A DNA stretch of 28,025 nucleotides from a virus. The stretch lies in IMG/VR virus record IMGVR_UViG_3300028592_000067, positions 1 through 28,025 of that record. One strand, 5' to 3'. The notes under the pieces are model-generated. The model ran no database searches. It saw only the letters and a program-made list of their open reading frames with translations, and had not been told where the DNA came from. A program made the translations under genes and the position numbers. The first letter of the stretch is position 1. Each line of letters opens with the position of its first letter. Below, piece after piece: positions 1 through 6,550 of the stretch.

Positions 1-48
1 CGGAGCACACCGCTGGCGTGCCACCCGGGACGCCAGCGGTGTGCTCCG
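1..48. repeat. Perfect 19-bp inverted repeat at window start
   Basis: Bases 1-19 (CGGAGCACACCGCTGGCGT) are the exact reverse complement of bases 30-48, with a 10-nt spacer. The repeat lies inside the coat-protein reading frame and its outer arm ends exactly at base 1. A fold-back artefact at a contig end is the simplest explanation; a real hairpin inside the gene is the alternative. Confidence 0.9.
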
Positions 49-691
49 GCACGTTCTGGTTCATGTGCCAGTCGGCGCCCAGCTTCCGGCCGATCATGCC
101 CTCGATCACGCCGCCCTGATCGCCGCGCTTGTCGGCATCCTGGAAGAGCGAGAGGCCAAGCGCGTTCGCTTCGGCCGAGGGATCGAGCAGCACGCGGCGG
201 TCACCGAGCGACGCGAGCTCGATGTTGAGCAGCTTGCGCGCGTCCTGGTACACGGCCGTCGTGGTCGCAAACGGCGTGGTGCCCGCCGTGCCCGAGACGT
301 TGAACGACGCCTTCACCATCTTGTCGAGGACATAGGCGTCGAGCGAGTTGACCACGGACTTGATCGCCTCGGAGACGGCCATCGGGATGGTGCCGCGGCC
401 CACGTCGCCGAAGTCCTTGTCGGTGAGGTGGAACGGGGCCTCTTCCCAGAAATCGAACTCGATGCTCGCCTTGGTGGGCGCCGAGTCGACGCCGGCGGGA
501 GGCTGGTGCGACGGAGTGACCGGGCGCGACGCGATCGCGCTGGAGATCGGGATGTCGATGATCGAGCCGATCTCGGCGGCCTGGACGTCGTAGTTCCGAT
601 TGACGAGGCGCGACGTGACGGCGTTCTGGCGGAGGGCGATGAGGCCGGCCGCCATGATCTTGGGGGCTGCAGCTGCGAGGTTGTTGGCCAT
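1..691 (-). CDS. P22-type major coat protein, C-terminus cut by window
   Basis: About 230 N-terminal residues are visible, starting MANNLAAAAPKIMAAGLI; the gene runs off the left end. The N-terminal text (early Asn/Ala segment, ALRQNAVTSRLVNRNYD, a DIPISS strand, WEEAPFHLTDKDFGDV, then MVKASFNVSGT) resembles the P22 gp5 coat family, which has an HK97-like fold and forms the procapsid shell with scaffold and portal. It follows the scaffold-like gene by about 40 bases, the usual order in this module. The last roughly 16 codons lie in the terminal inverted repeat and should not be trusted. Homology is judged by eye. Confidence 0.8.
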   Translation of the reverse strand, partial: MANNLAAAAPKIMAAGLIALRQNAVTSRLVNRNYDVQAAEIGSIIDIPISSAIASRPVTPSHQPPAGVDSAPTKASIEFDFWEEAPFHLTDKDFGDVGRGTIPMAVSEAIKSVVNSLDAYVLDKMVKASFNVSGTAGTTPFATTTAVYQDARKLLNIELASLGDRRVLLDPSAEANALGLSLFQDADKRGDQGGVIEGMIGRKLGADWHMNQNVPEHTAGVPGGTPAVCS

Positions 692-730
692 GGGATGGGC
701 GTGGGTGGGCCGCCCGAGCGGGCGCGGCGG

Positions 731-1495
731 TTACTGGACCGTCACGTCTCCCTTGAGGATCCCTTCCGCGTTCTCGCCGAACGCATGCGCGTCGGTCGCC
801 GAGATCACCCTGCCGCCGCCCTTGTTGTCGCCGCTCTGCACGCCGGCGCCCTTCTGGGCTGGTTCGAGGAAGTCGCGAAACTCTGGGTCCTTCGAGAAGT
901 CCGTGAAGAAGTGCCTCACCCCCTTGTAGGGATGCGGCGCACCGGACTCACCCGAGACCGCGAACGACTTGCCGTCCGGATTGCGGACCAGCCAGTCACT
1001 CACCTCGTCGTCAAAACCGAAATGCTGCTCGATCATGCCGACGATCGCCGGGACCTTCGTGCCCGGCAGAGGCTTCAGGTAAGCCTTCTTCACTCCGGCG
1101 GCTGCAGCTTCGGCGACGATCTGGGCATGGAGTTGCGAGCGCGTCAGGGCGGTGAGCTTGCCCTTCAGCGTGTCGTTCTCCTTCTGCAGCGGCTGGTACC
1201 GAGTGCGATCGGCTTCCTTGATCGCGGCCTCGATCTCTTCGGCCGACGTGGCCGAACCCTTCCCCTTCTCGCCAGGCTTGACGTTCCACGCGGTCAGTGC
1301 TTCGGTGCGGAACTCCTCGTCCTGCAGGAGCTCCTTCTTGACTGACTTCGTGTGCCGAACCAGACGATCCGAGACGATGCTCTCGACCGCATCCTTCGCG
1401 ATCATGGAGGCCTTCGCTTCGTCGGGGCTGAGGTACCCTGCGGGGAGTTCGACTTCGATCTCCTTGCCCTCGTACATCACTTTCGCCTTCGCCAT
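731..1495 (-). CDS. Scaffold-like phage head assembly protein
   Basis: A 254-residue protein starting MAKAKVMYEGKEIEVEL. I chose this ATG because GAGGGAG lies just upstream; the longer reading to 1573 would cross a terminator-like hairpin. The middle (about residues 55-130) is charged and helical, with an EIEAAIKEADRTRYQPLQKEN segment that looks coiled-coil. The C-terminal third is Gly/Ser-rich before a FGENAEGILKG tail. Its place between the head morphogenesis gene and the coat gene, and its acidic helical make-up, fit a scaffolding protein (compare the phage GP20 minor structural family). No catalytic motif is visible. The family assignment rests mostly on position. Confidence 0.6.
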   Translation of the reverse strand: MAKAKVMYEGKEIEVELPAGYLSPDEAKASMIAKDAVESIVSDRLVRHTKSVKKELLQDEEFRTEALTAWNVKPGEKGKGSATSAEEIEAAIKEADRTRYQPLQKENDTLKGKLTALTRSQLHAQIVAEAAAAGVKKAYLKPLPGTKVPAIVGMIEQHFGFDDEVSDWLVRNPDGKSFAVSGESGAPHPYKGVRHFFTDFSKDPEFRDFLEPAQKGAGVQSGDNKGGGRVISATDAHAFGENAEGILKGDVTVQ

Positions 1496-1570
1496 CGGAG
1501 TTTCTCCCTCGCCCATCCGGGGCGGTCGGCTCGAGCGCGTTTTTTGAGCGCCCGGTAAGTGGTGCCAACG

Positions 1571-1606
1571 CAAAAGGCCGCTTCTCCCCGGAGGGAAAAG
1601 CGGCCG
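1571..1606 (-). terminator. Hairpin with T-run in the scaffold gene leader
   Basis: GGCCGCTT (1576-1583) pairs perfectly with AAGCGGCC (1598-1605), with further C/G pairing possible in the loop. On the minus strand the stem is followed by TTTTG, so it looks like an intrinsic terminator. It sits between a promoter-like site (1677-1705) and the scaffold start (1495). A related hairpin lies before terS at 8380-8412. Confidence 0.7.
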
Positions 1607-1676
1607 TGTCGTCGGCGGTGGTGCGTGGCTTACGTCATCTGCTGCGCCGCCGAGGGATCAGCCCGGCGTGAAGGCA

Positions 1677-1705
1677 ACGATAGTGCGGAATCTTCTGGCG
1701 CGCAA
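1677..1705 (-). promoter_or_regulatory. Sigma70-like promoter before scaffold and coat genes
   Basis: On the minus strand, TTGCGC (1705-1700) is followed after 17 bases by TATCGT (1682-1677). Transcription would start near 1670, read through the 1571-1606 hairpin, then enter the scaffold and coat genes. The stretch 1607-1722 holds no gene. This is a motif match only. Confidence 0.5.
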
Positions 1706-1722
1706 GGATTGATGCAGGAACG

Positions 1723-1923
1723 TCAGTCGTGCGCGGGCTCATCCCCGGGCGCGAGCGCCTCGACCTTGAGCGTGGGGCACTTCCCGCAGTCCACGTAGTG
1801 CACCGTGCGGAAGCCGATTCCGCCGCCCTGCATGGGCTCCATCTCGACGCGTAGAAGTCGCTCGCGGCCGCAGGTGGGGCAAGCGCCGAGCGTTGAGAGG
1901 GTGGACGGGGTGTCGTCAGGCAC
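1723..1923 (-). CDS. Small zinc-ribbon protein
   Basis: A 66-residue protein with CPTCGRERLL near the N-terminus and CGKCPTLKV near the C-terminus, a two-knuckle CxxC...CxxC zinc-ribbon layout. The only in-frame start is the GTG at 1923, which directly follows AGGAG with almost no spacing, so the start is uncertain. It begins 8 bases after the stop of the head morphogenesis gene and is probably translated from the same message. The function is unknown; small zinc ribbons are common in phage structural operons. Confidence 0.55.
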   Translation of the reverse strand: MPDDTPSTLSTLGACPTCGRERLLRVEMEPMQGGGIGFRTVHYVDCGKCPTLKVEALAPGDEPAHD

Positions 1924-1931
1924 CTCCTACG

Positions 1932-4085
1932 CTACCGCCCGCCGGCCGTCCCGACAAGCGTTGCGACCTCACCAATCGAAAGCCGGTGCTCAGACACCAG
2001 CGCCGCCAGCGTCCCGCCGTCCAGCTGCGAGGCGGCGAGTATCTGGCCCATCGCGCCCGAGAGAGCGAACTGCTCGCTCGCCCGCATGACGCGCTCGGCC
2101 TGTTCGACGATGCGGCTCTCCTGCGCCGCCGTCATGTCGCCGCGGAACTCCCGGGGTACCCGCACACGGTTCGCGGCGAGCAGTCGTGACGGCGAGGGCT
2201 TGGGGCGCGCGGCGTCGTCCACTGATCGCGTGACCGGCATGCGCTCGCAGTTGTGAATGACTATGCCCCCAGCAACAAAGCTCTTATCTTTCGCAACGGT
2301 CAAACACCACCGACGGAGGCTGACTTGAAGGGCGCGCACATCCACCAACTCGACCGTGCACAGATCGTGCACTGGTACGCCGTCCAGAAGATCAGCGAGA
2401 ACGCCATCGCCAAGCGCGTCGGCGTCGACCGCGGGACCATCCGTGCGCGGCTCGTCGAGTGGGGTATCCCCCGGCGTAGCGTCACCGAAGCGAACATCCT
2501 CGTCGGGGAGCGGATGCCAGCGGTGCAGCGTCGGAGGCGCGCCGAACTCACGCGAGACCTTCAAGCCCGAGGACTGCCGTTCACTGAGGCGGCGCTGCTC
2601 AAGAAAGCCCAGACGGTCTTCCGCAACCAGCGCCTCAGCGAGTACGAGCGCGGCGTCATCGCGCGCTGCGCTGTCGCCGGTGTCCCGCTCGTCGCGCTCT
2701 ACCCCTTCGGCCGCTTCAACCTCGACCTCGCGATTCCCGAGCATCGCATCGCCTTCGAGATTCACGGCGGCTGGCACGGAGCCCGCCGGAAGCGAGCCCA
2801 AGACAGGCGGAAGGCCGACGCACTCGCCGCCGCTGGATGGGCGCTCGTCGTGTTCGATCGGTCCACTCGCTGGAGTGACCAGCGCCCCGGCTTGGAGGCG
2901 TGGGTTGACGAGATCGTCAGGGACATCACGGCTCACTACCAGCGTATCGCCGGCGCGTAGCGCGCCAGCCAGACGCCACTCGCCGGACGCCAGCAACACC
3001 GGATGATCGTCGGTAATGGTGAGCAGGCGCCCGTCGGCCGTCCTCAACTCCAGCCACCCAGCGGTCACGCGTCCGGCAAGACTCTCCGTCACGCGTCCCC
3101 ATCGGCCCCGGTGCGTCCAGACCTCGTCATCGACGCGCACCTCATCGACTCGCCGCCAGCCGCGTGAAGTGAGTACGGGTGTCCAGGCGGCAATCGAGCG
3201 ATCAAACGGATGGGGCGAGACAGGCACCTTGCCCACCGGATAGAGGCCGGGGCCCAACCCGTACCAGTTCGCCGACGCCAGCACGTCGCACACGTCCGGG
3301 ATCGACACTTGCCCGCGGAACGGCGAGAGCGTCCAGCGGATCATCGCCACCAGCGGGTCCAGCGCGAAGTGCGTCACCTCGGCTTCGGCGCGCGCGTTGT
3401 GCACCTCGGAGTACGCGATCCGCCGGGCGTTATACGCCATCTTCCGCGCGCCCTCCCGCATCGAGGGCGGCACCGAGCGGCGCAGGTCGGAGACGCGTTC
3501 GACCACTTCGCCGGGGAACGCGCGATGGAACGGCTCGGCGCCGCTCATGTAGGGCCGGAGCCGCGTGGCGATCTCTTCCGGGTGGAGCTGCTGCGCGAGC
3601 CCCTCGCGCACGATCAGGTTCAGGTCTGCGCCGCTCGCATCGATGGCCGACTTGAGCGCCGTCTTCCACGTCGACGCCGCCCCGCCGAGCGACTCATACG
3701 CGCCCATCAGTGTGATCGGTGGCTGGCGGATCGCCCCGAGTAGCGCGTTCGGGACGCCCTGCACTCGGGCCGTGTGGAGTGCCGCCTCCTGCCAGACCGC
3801 CGCGATCTCCTCGAAGCCCACCCGTCGCTGCTCAGTCACCGCACGGGTCGCGGCCACCAAGAGCCGCTCGTGCATCGTGGTGATGATGCGGAGCGACGCC
3901 TCGAGCGCGCGGGCACGCGTGACCGGCGAGCCCGCGGGAAGGCTGGCGATCTGCGCCAGGAGCCGCGCTTGCTCCCGCTGCAGGTCACGCAGGATCGTGC
4001 GCACGGCGGCGTCGGCGAGACTGCCGGCTGCCATGCGCGCGGCGATCTGCGCTCTCGTGTAGGTGGCGTAGGAGCGGACGGGCAT
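1932..4085 (-). CDS. Mu F-like head morphogenesis protein interrupted by an intein
   Basis: A 717-residue open frame. Residues 1-296 and 613-717 are the exteins, giving a spliced protein of about 401 residues. The N-extein is helical, with an IAYSEVHNARAEAEV segment and then LSPFRGQVSIPDVCDVLA, which resembles the Mu gpF/SPP1 gp7 minor head protein family; these proteins act at the portal vertex during head assembly. The intein interrupts the family's conserved His-Pro-x-x-Arg-Cys site: the N-side ends SPHPFDR and the C-side begins CERMPV. The start ATG overlaps the upstream stop by one base (TGATG). Without splicing, the conserved site would be broken by 316 residues. Confidence 0.85.
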   Translation of the reverse strand: MPVRSYATYTRAQIAARMAAGSLADAAVRTILRDLQREQARLLAQIASLPAGSPVTRARALEASLRIITTMHERLLVAATRAVTEQRRVGFEEIAAVWQEAALHTARVQGVPNALLGAIRQPPITLMGAYESLGGAASTWKTALKSAIDASGADLNLIVREGLAQQLHPEEIATRLRPYMSGAEPFHRAFPGEVVERVSDLRRSVPPSMREGARKMAYNARRIAYSEVHNARAEAEVTHFALDPLVAMIRWTLSPFRGQVSIPDVCDVLASANWYGLGPGLYPVGKVPVSPHPFDRSIAAWTPVLTSRGWRRVDEVRVDDEVWTHRGRWGRVTESLAGRVTAGWLELRTADGRLLTITDDHPVLLASGEWRLAGALRAGDTLVVSRDVPDDLVNPRLQAGALVTPASGPIEHDERPSSGGECVGLPPVLGSLPAGSVPAAVNLEGDAMLGNREVEVEAAEGVERDERDTGDSAARDDAALVLAEALVAEDRLGFLEQRRLSERQSSGLKVSREFGAPPTLHRWHPLPDEDVRFGDATPGDTPLDEPRTDGPAVDADALGDGVLADLLDGVPVHDLCTVELVDVRALQVSLRRWCLTVAKDKSFVAGGIVIHNCERMPVTRSVDDAARPKPSPSRLLAANRVRVPREFRGDMTAAQESRIVEQAERVMRASEQFALSGAMGQILAASQLDGGTLAALVSEHRLSIGEVATLVGTAGGR
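2250..3197 (-). other. Intein with Hint splicing blocks, Ser1 type
   Basis: A 316-residue intein inside the head morphogenesis frame. Block A is SIAAWTPVLTSRGWRRVDEV with Ser as residue 1. Block B is LLTITDDHPVLL with the TxxH pair at residues 62 and 65. The C-terminal blocks read WCLTVAKDKSFVAGGIVIHN, with His315-Asn316 and Cys as the +1 extein residue. These are the residues expected for class 1 splicing (Ser1, block B His, penultimate His, terminal Asn, +1 Cys). Between residues about 95 and 275 the minus frame is acidic, Asp/Glu/Ala-rich text with no endonuclease motif. The same DNA read on the plus strand encodes a nuclease (2325-2960). Confidence 0.9.
2325..2960 (+). CDS. Vsr/EDxHD-type homing endonuclease, antisense inside the intein
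   Basis: A 211-residue protein. I place the start at TTG 2325, which has GGAGG five bases upstream; a GTG at 2253 would add 24 residues that only mirror the intein C-terminus. Residues about 11-50 form a helix-turn-helix (ENAIAKRVGVDRGTIRARL). Residues about 104-180 are a Vsr/DUF559-like nuclease fold: an acidic residue in SEYE (near 106), D134 in FNLDLAIP, EIHGGWH (145-151) and D160 in the RAQDRRKAD helix. This pattern is that of the EDxHD homing endonucleases related to very-short-patch repair nucleases. The gene sits where an intein normally carries its own endonuclease, but on the opposite strand. It would cut intein-free alleles of the head gene. Confidence 0.8.
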   Translation: MKGAHIHQLDRAQIVHWYAVQKISENAIAKRVGVDRGTIRARLVEWGIPRRSVTEANILVGERMPAVQRRRRAELTRDLQARGLPFTEAALLKKAQTVFRNQRLSEYERGVIARCAVAGVPLVALYPFGRFNLDLAIPEHRIAFEIHGGWHGARRKRAQDRRKADALAAAGWALVVFDRSTRWSDQRPGLEAWVDEIVRDITAHYQRIAGA

Positions 4086-4540
4086 CAGATGAGCTTCGCT
4101 TGGATGGCCTTCACGGTGAACTGTCGCACGAGTTCGCCAAGCAGCCCCGCCGCGCGCTCCTCGGGTGCATCGGCGGGGATCAGTCCTTCCCCATCCTGCA
4201 TCAGGTCGGTGAGGTCCAGCTTCGTGCGCCGGGCCCAGCAGGCGAGCGCGTGGAGCATCTCATGCGCCACGAGCCCCGCCCCCAATCGCGACTTGTCGAA
4301 GAGCACCGCCGCGACGACGGGCTTCCGGCGCTTCGTCCGTCGGTCGCGAACCTCAGCCTCGACACAGACGGCCCGTGTCTGCCTCGCCATGCGCTTGCTG
4401 ATCGACGGGGACAGCATCCGAAAGAAGGCCCGCTGATCGCACCGGCGGTCGAACACGTAGACGCGCACGTAGAGCCGCGACTTCGGGTCCGGGTAGAGCC
4501 GCCAGTGATGGAACCCCACGCGCCCGACGGCCTTCCTCAC
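4085..4540 (-). CDS. HExxH-containing head-module protein
   Basis: A 151-residue protein starting at a GTG whose GTGA overlaps the portal stop. Residues about 93-97 read HEMLH within LGAGLVAHEMLHALACWARR, the HExxH zinc-binding motif of metallopeptidases. The rest is a basic N-terminal beta-rich part and a helical C-terminus. It lies between the portal and head morphogenesis genes, so a maturation or structural role is possible. A third metal ligand is not obvious, so protease activity is not assured. Confidence 0.7.
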   Translation of the reverse strand: MRKAVGRVGFHHWRLYPDPKSRLYVRVYVFDRRCDQRAFFRMLSPSISKRMARQTRAVCVEAEVRDRRTKRRKPVVAAVLFDKSRLGAGLVAHEMLHALACWARRTKLDLTDLMQDGEGLIPADAPEERAAGLLGELVRQFTVKAIQAKLI

Positions 4541-6531
4541 GCGGCCACCGGGTCGTCGTCTTCTTCTTCGTCCTTCGCCTTCGCGGCCTTCGGTGCCGCC
4601 TTCGGGTCCTCCGGCGGCTCGTGACCACGCGCCGACTTGAGCAGCCGCTCGATCAGCTCCGGCGGGATGTCCGGGAATGAGATCTGGATCATCGCTCGCG
4701 TCGTCTCTTCGGGGATCGCCCGCGACACCAGCGACTCCACCAGCGACAGCAGCGACGCGATCTGCGCGCCGTTCAGCGACGTGGCCTTGGCGATCATGTC
4801 CGGGTCACCGCTCAGCTGTGTGTCCGCGCCACCTTCGGCACCGGCAGGCATCCCCGCCGCGCCAAGGTCCGGCATCCCCATGACCTCACCCGCACGGCGC
4901 GCGGCCTCGTCCTCCGCTTCCGCCATGTCGAGCGCCTGAGCGAGCACCGACTTGAGCGCGGCGACCTTCGTCCCGTCGGCCATCTTCGTGTCGCCCTCGC
5001 CGGCGAGCAGCTGCGTGCTGGTGAGCAGCAGCTTGAGCATCTGGACGCGCACCGGCGCCACGAGCGGGAGGCCCTGATACGCCTTCAGCGTGGACGTCGC
5101 CGCCTGCAGCGCGATCGCCTGCCGGACCTCCTCCTCCTGCGCGTCGATGCCGAGATAGGCCGCGATCTGCAACGCGGTCTGCACCTGCCCCTCGTTGCCG
5201 AGCGGCACCGGCACGTCCTTGCCGAACACCCGCTCGCGCAGCTTGTCGAGCGCGGCCTCGGGGTCCACGACGGCGAAGTCTTCCGCGCGCTCCACATGCG
5301 CTTGCACCTGCGACGGGGCGATGCCCGGGCGCTCCGTCTGGGCGATGCGCCAGATGGCGCCGTTCTCCGCCGCGTCCATCGCCGTGGCCACGAGCGACAG
5401 GAAGGCGCCGACACCCTGCGCGACGTCCTGCCGGACTTCGGTGGCCGTGCGCTGCGCCGCCGAGTCGCCGTATTCGCGGAGTGCCATCATGAAGAACCCT
5501 TCGACCTTCTCCTTGATCACCGCCGTCGCGATCGTGGCGGGCTCGCTCGAGGGGGCGATGTACTGATGCGCGCTCCCGCTCTCCTGCGCCTGCAGGGCAT
5601 TGAAGCCATCGGCAAGCTGCCCGACGATCCGATTGAAGGTCTCATCCGTACCGAACACCACGAGCTTCGGGTGATTCGCGAGGTTGATGAGGTTGTCACG
5701 GCTCGACTCGCGATTGAAGATGGCGTTTTGCTTCTTCGCCAAGAGCCAGCCCACGTTGCGCGCGAGCGGGAGCTTCACGCAGAAGATGGGCAGCGCGTCC
5801 CCGCCGCTCGGCGACTCGTACTTGTACTGGCCGGACGGTCCCTTCGCCCATCGGCCGTTCTCCGGACGTTCCCAGCGCTCCCAGCCCTCGCGGCGGTACA
5901 CAATGCGGCGCTCGGTCTTCCCCGGCTGCGCATCCAGCGTGGCGCGCGAGTCGTCGCTCTCCTTCACGATCACGCCGGAGAGGCCGTTCTTGTCGATCGA
6001 CCAGTTCGGCACGGAGAGCGCCGGCAGCACGCGCAGGACGGCCCGCTCCGTCGTGCCGGCGCCCGCCACGGTGTCCACGAGGACCCAGATCCAGTGCTCG
6101 AGCAGGAGGTCGACCGTCGCGCCCTTCCAGAGCGCGATGTAGGGCAACCCCTTGCCATCGGCGTCGCGCCAGAGGCGGCCGATCAACGTGCGCTGGTCCT
6201 TCGGGTCGCCGAAGTCGAAGCCGCCGCCCTCGCCCGACCACTGGCGCGTCGTCTTGTCGTCCGAGCCCCAGAGCATGCCGGAGATGGAATCGATGGCCGA
6301 CGCCAGCAGGTTGGTGTAGTCGGCGAGCGCGACCCGCTCATTGTAGGCGATCACGCTCTCGCCCACCGCTTTCTTCACCAAGTACCGGAGGATCTTGGCC
6401 GGGTCGAGGATCTCGCCCGTGTAGTGGTCGCGTGTGAAGGCCCACTTCTCCTTCATGGCAGCGTACTCGGGATGCTCGTACTCGAGCCACGCGTGAGGAT
6501 CGTGGGTGGGCGAGGTGGCGGGGTGGCTCAT
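4537..6531 (-). CDS. Portal protein, DUF4055-like
   Basis: A 664-residue protein. I start at ATG 6531 (MSHPATSPTHDPHAWLEYEHPEY). The frame is open to 6894, but that extension is antisense to TerL and is Ser/Arg/Thr-rich shadow text. The N-terminal part (HPEY...MKEKWAFTRDHYTGEILDP, then ILRYLVKKAVGESVIAYNERVALADYTN) matches my knowledge of DUF4055 phage portals. Portals form the dodecameric ring through which TerL pumps DNA. The C-terminus is an acidic/Lys tail ending DEEEDDDPVAA. It lies 19 bases after terL. The ribosome-binding site is weak. Confidence 0.8.
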   Translation of the reverse strand: MSHPATSPTHDPHAWLEYEHPEYAAMKEKWAFTRDHYTGEILDPAKILRYLVKKAVGESVIAYNERVALADYTNLLASAIDSISGMLWGSDDKTTRQWSGEGGGFDFGDPKDQRTLIGRLWRDADGKGLPYIALWKGATVDLLLEHWIWVLVDTVAGAGTTERAVLRVLPALSVPNWSIDKNGLSGVIVKESDDSRATLDAQPGKTERRIVYRREGWERWERPENGRWAKGPSGQYKYESPSGGDALPIFCVKLPLARNVGWLLAKKQNAIFNRESSRDNLINLANHPKLVVFGTDETFNRIVGQLADGFNALQAQESGSAHQYIAPSSEPATIATAVIKEKVEGFFMMALREYGDSAAQRTATEVRQDVAQGVGAFLSLVATAMDAAENGAIWRIAQTERPGIAPSQVQAHVERAEDFAVVDPEAALDKLRERVFGKDVPVPLGNEGQVQTALQIAAYLGIDAQEEEVRQAIALQAATSTLKAYQGLPLVAPVRVQMLKLLLTSTQLLAGEGDTKMADGTKVAALKSVLAQALDMAEAEDEAARRAGEVMGMPDLGAAGMPAGAEGGADTQLSGDPDMIAKATSLNGAQIASLLSLVESLVSRAIPEETTRAMIQISFPDIPPELIERLLKSARGHEPPEDPKAAPKAAKAKDEEEDDDPVAA

Positions 6532-6550
6532 GGGCGGGTCCGGTGAGGGA

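Noticed and set aside
41-1345. 434-codon plus-strand open frame
   Set aside because: It is antisense to the coat and scaffold genes and has shadow-like Arg/Leu/Asp text with no motif.
2328-3100. Minus-strand intein spacer as an endonuclease domain
   Set aside because: No LAGLIDADG, HNH or other nuclease motif is seen in the acidic minus-frame spacer; the nuclease is on the plus strand.
5296-6546. 416-codon plus-strand open frame
   Set aside because: It is antisense to the portal gene and lacks any recognisable domain.
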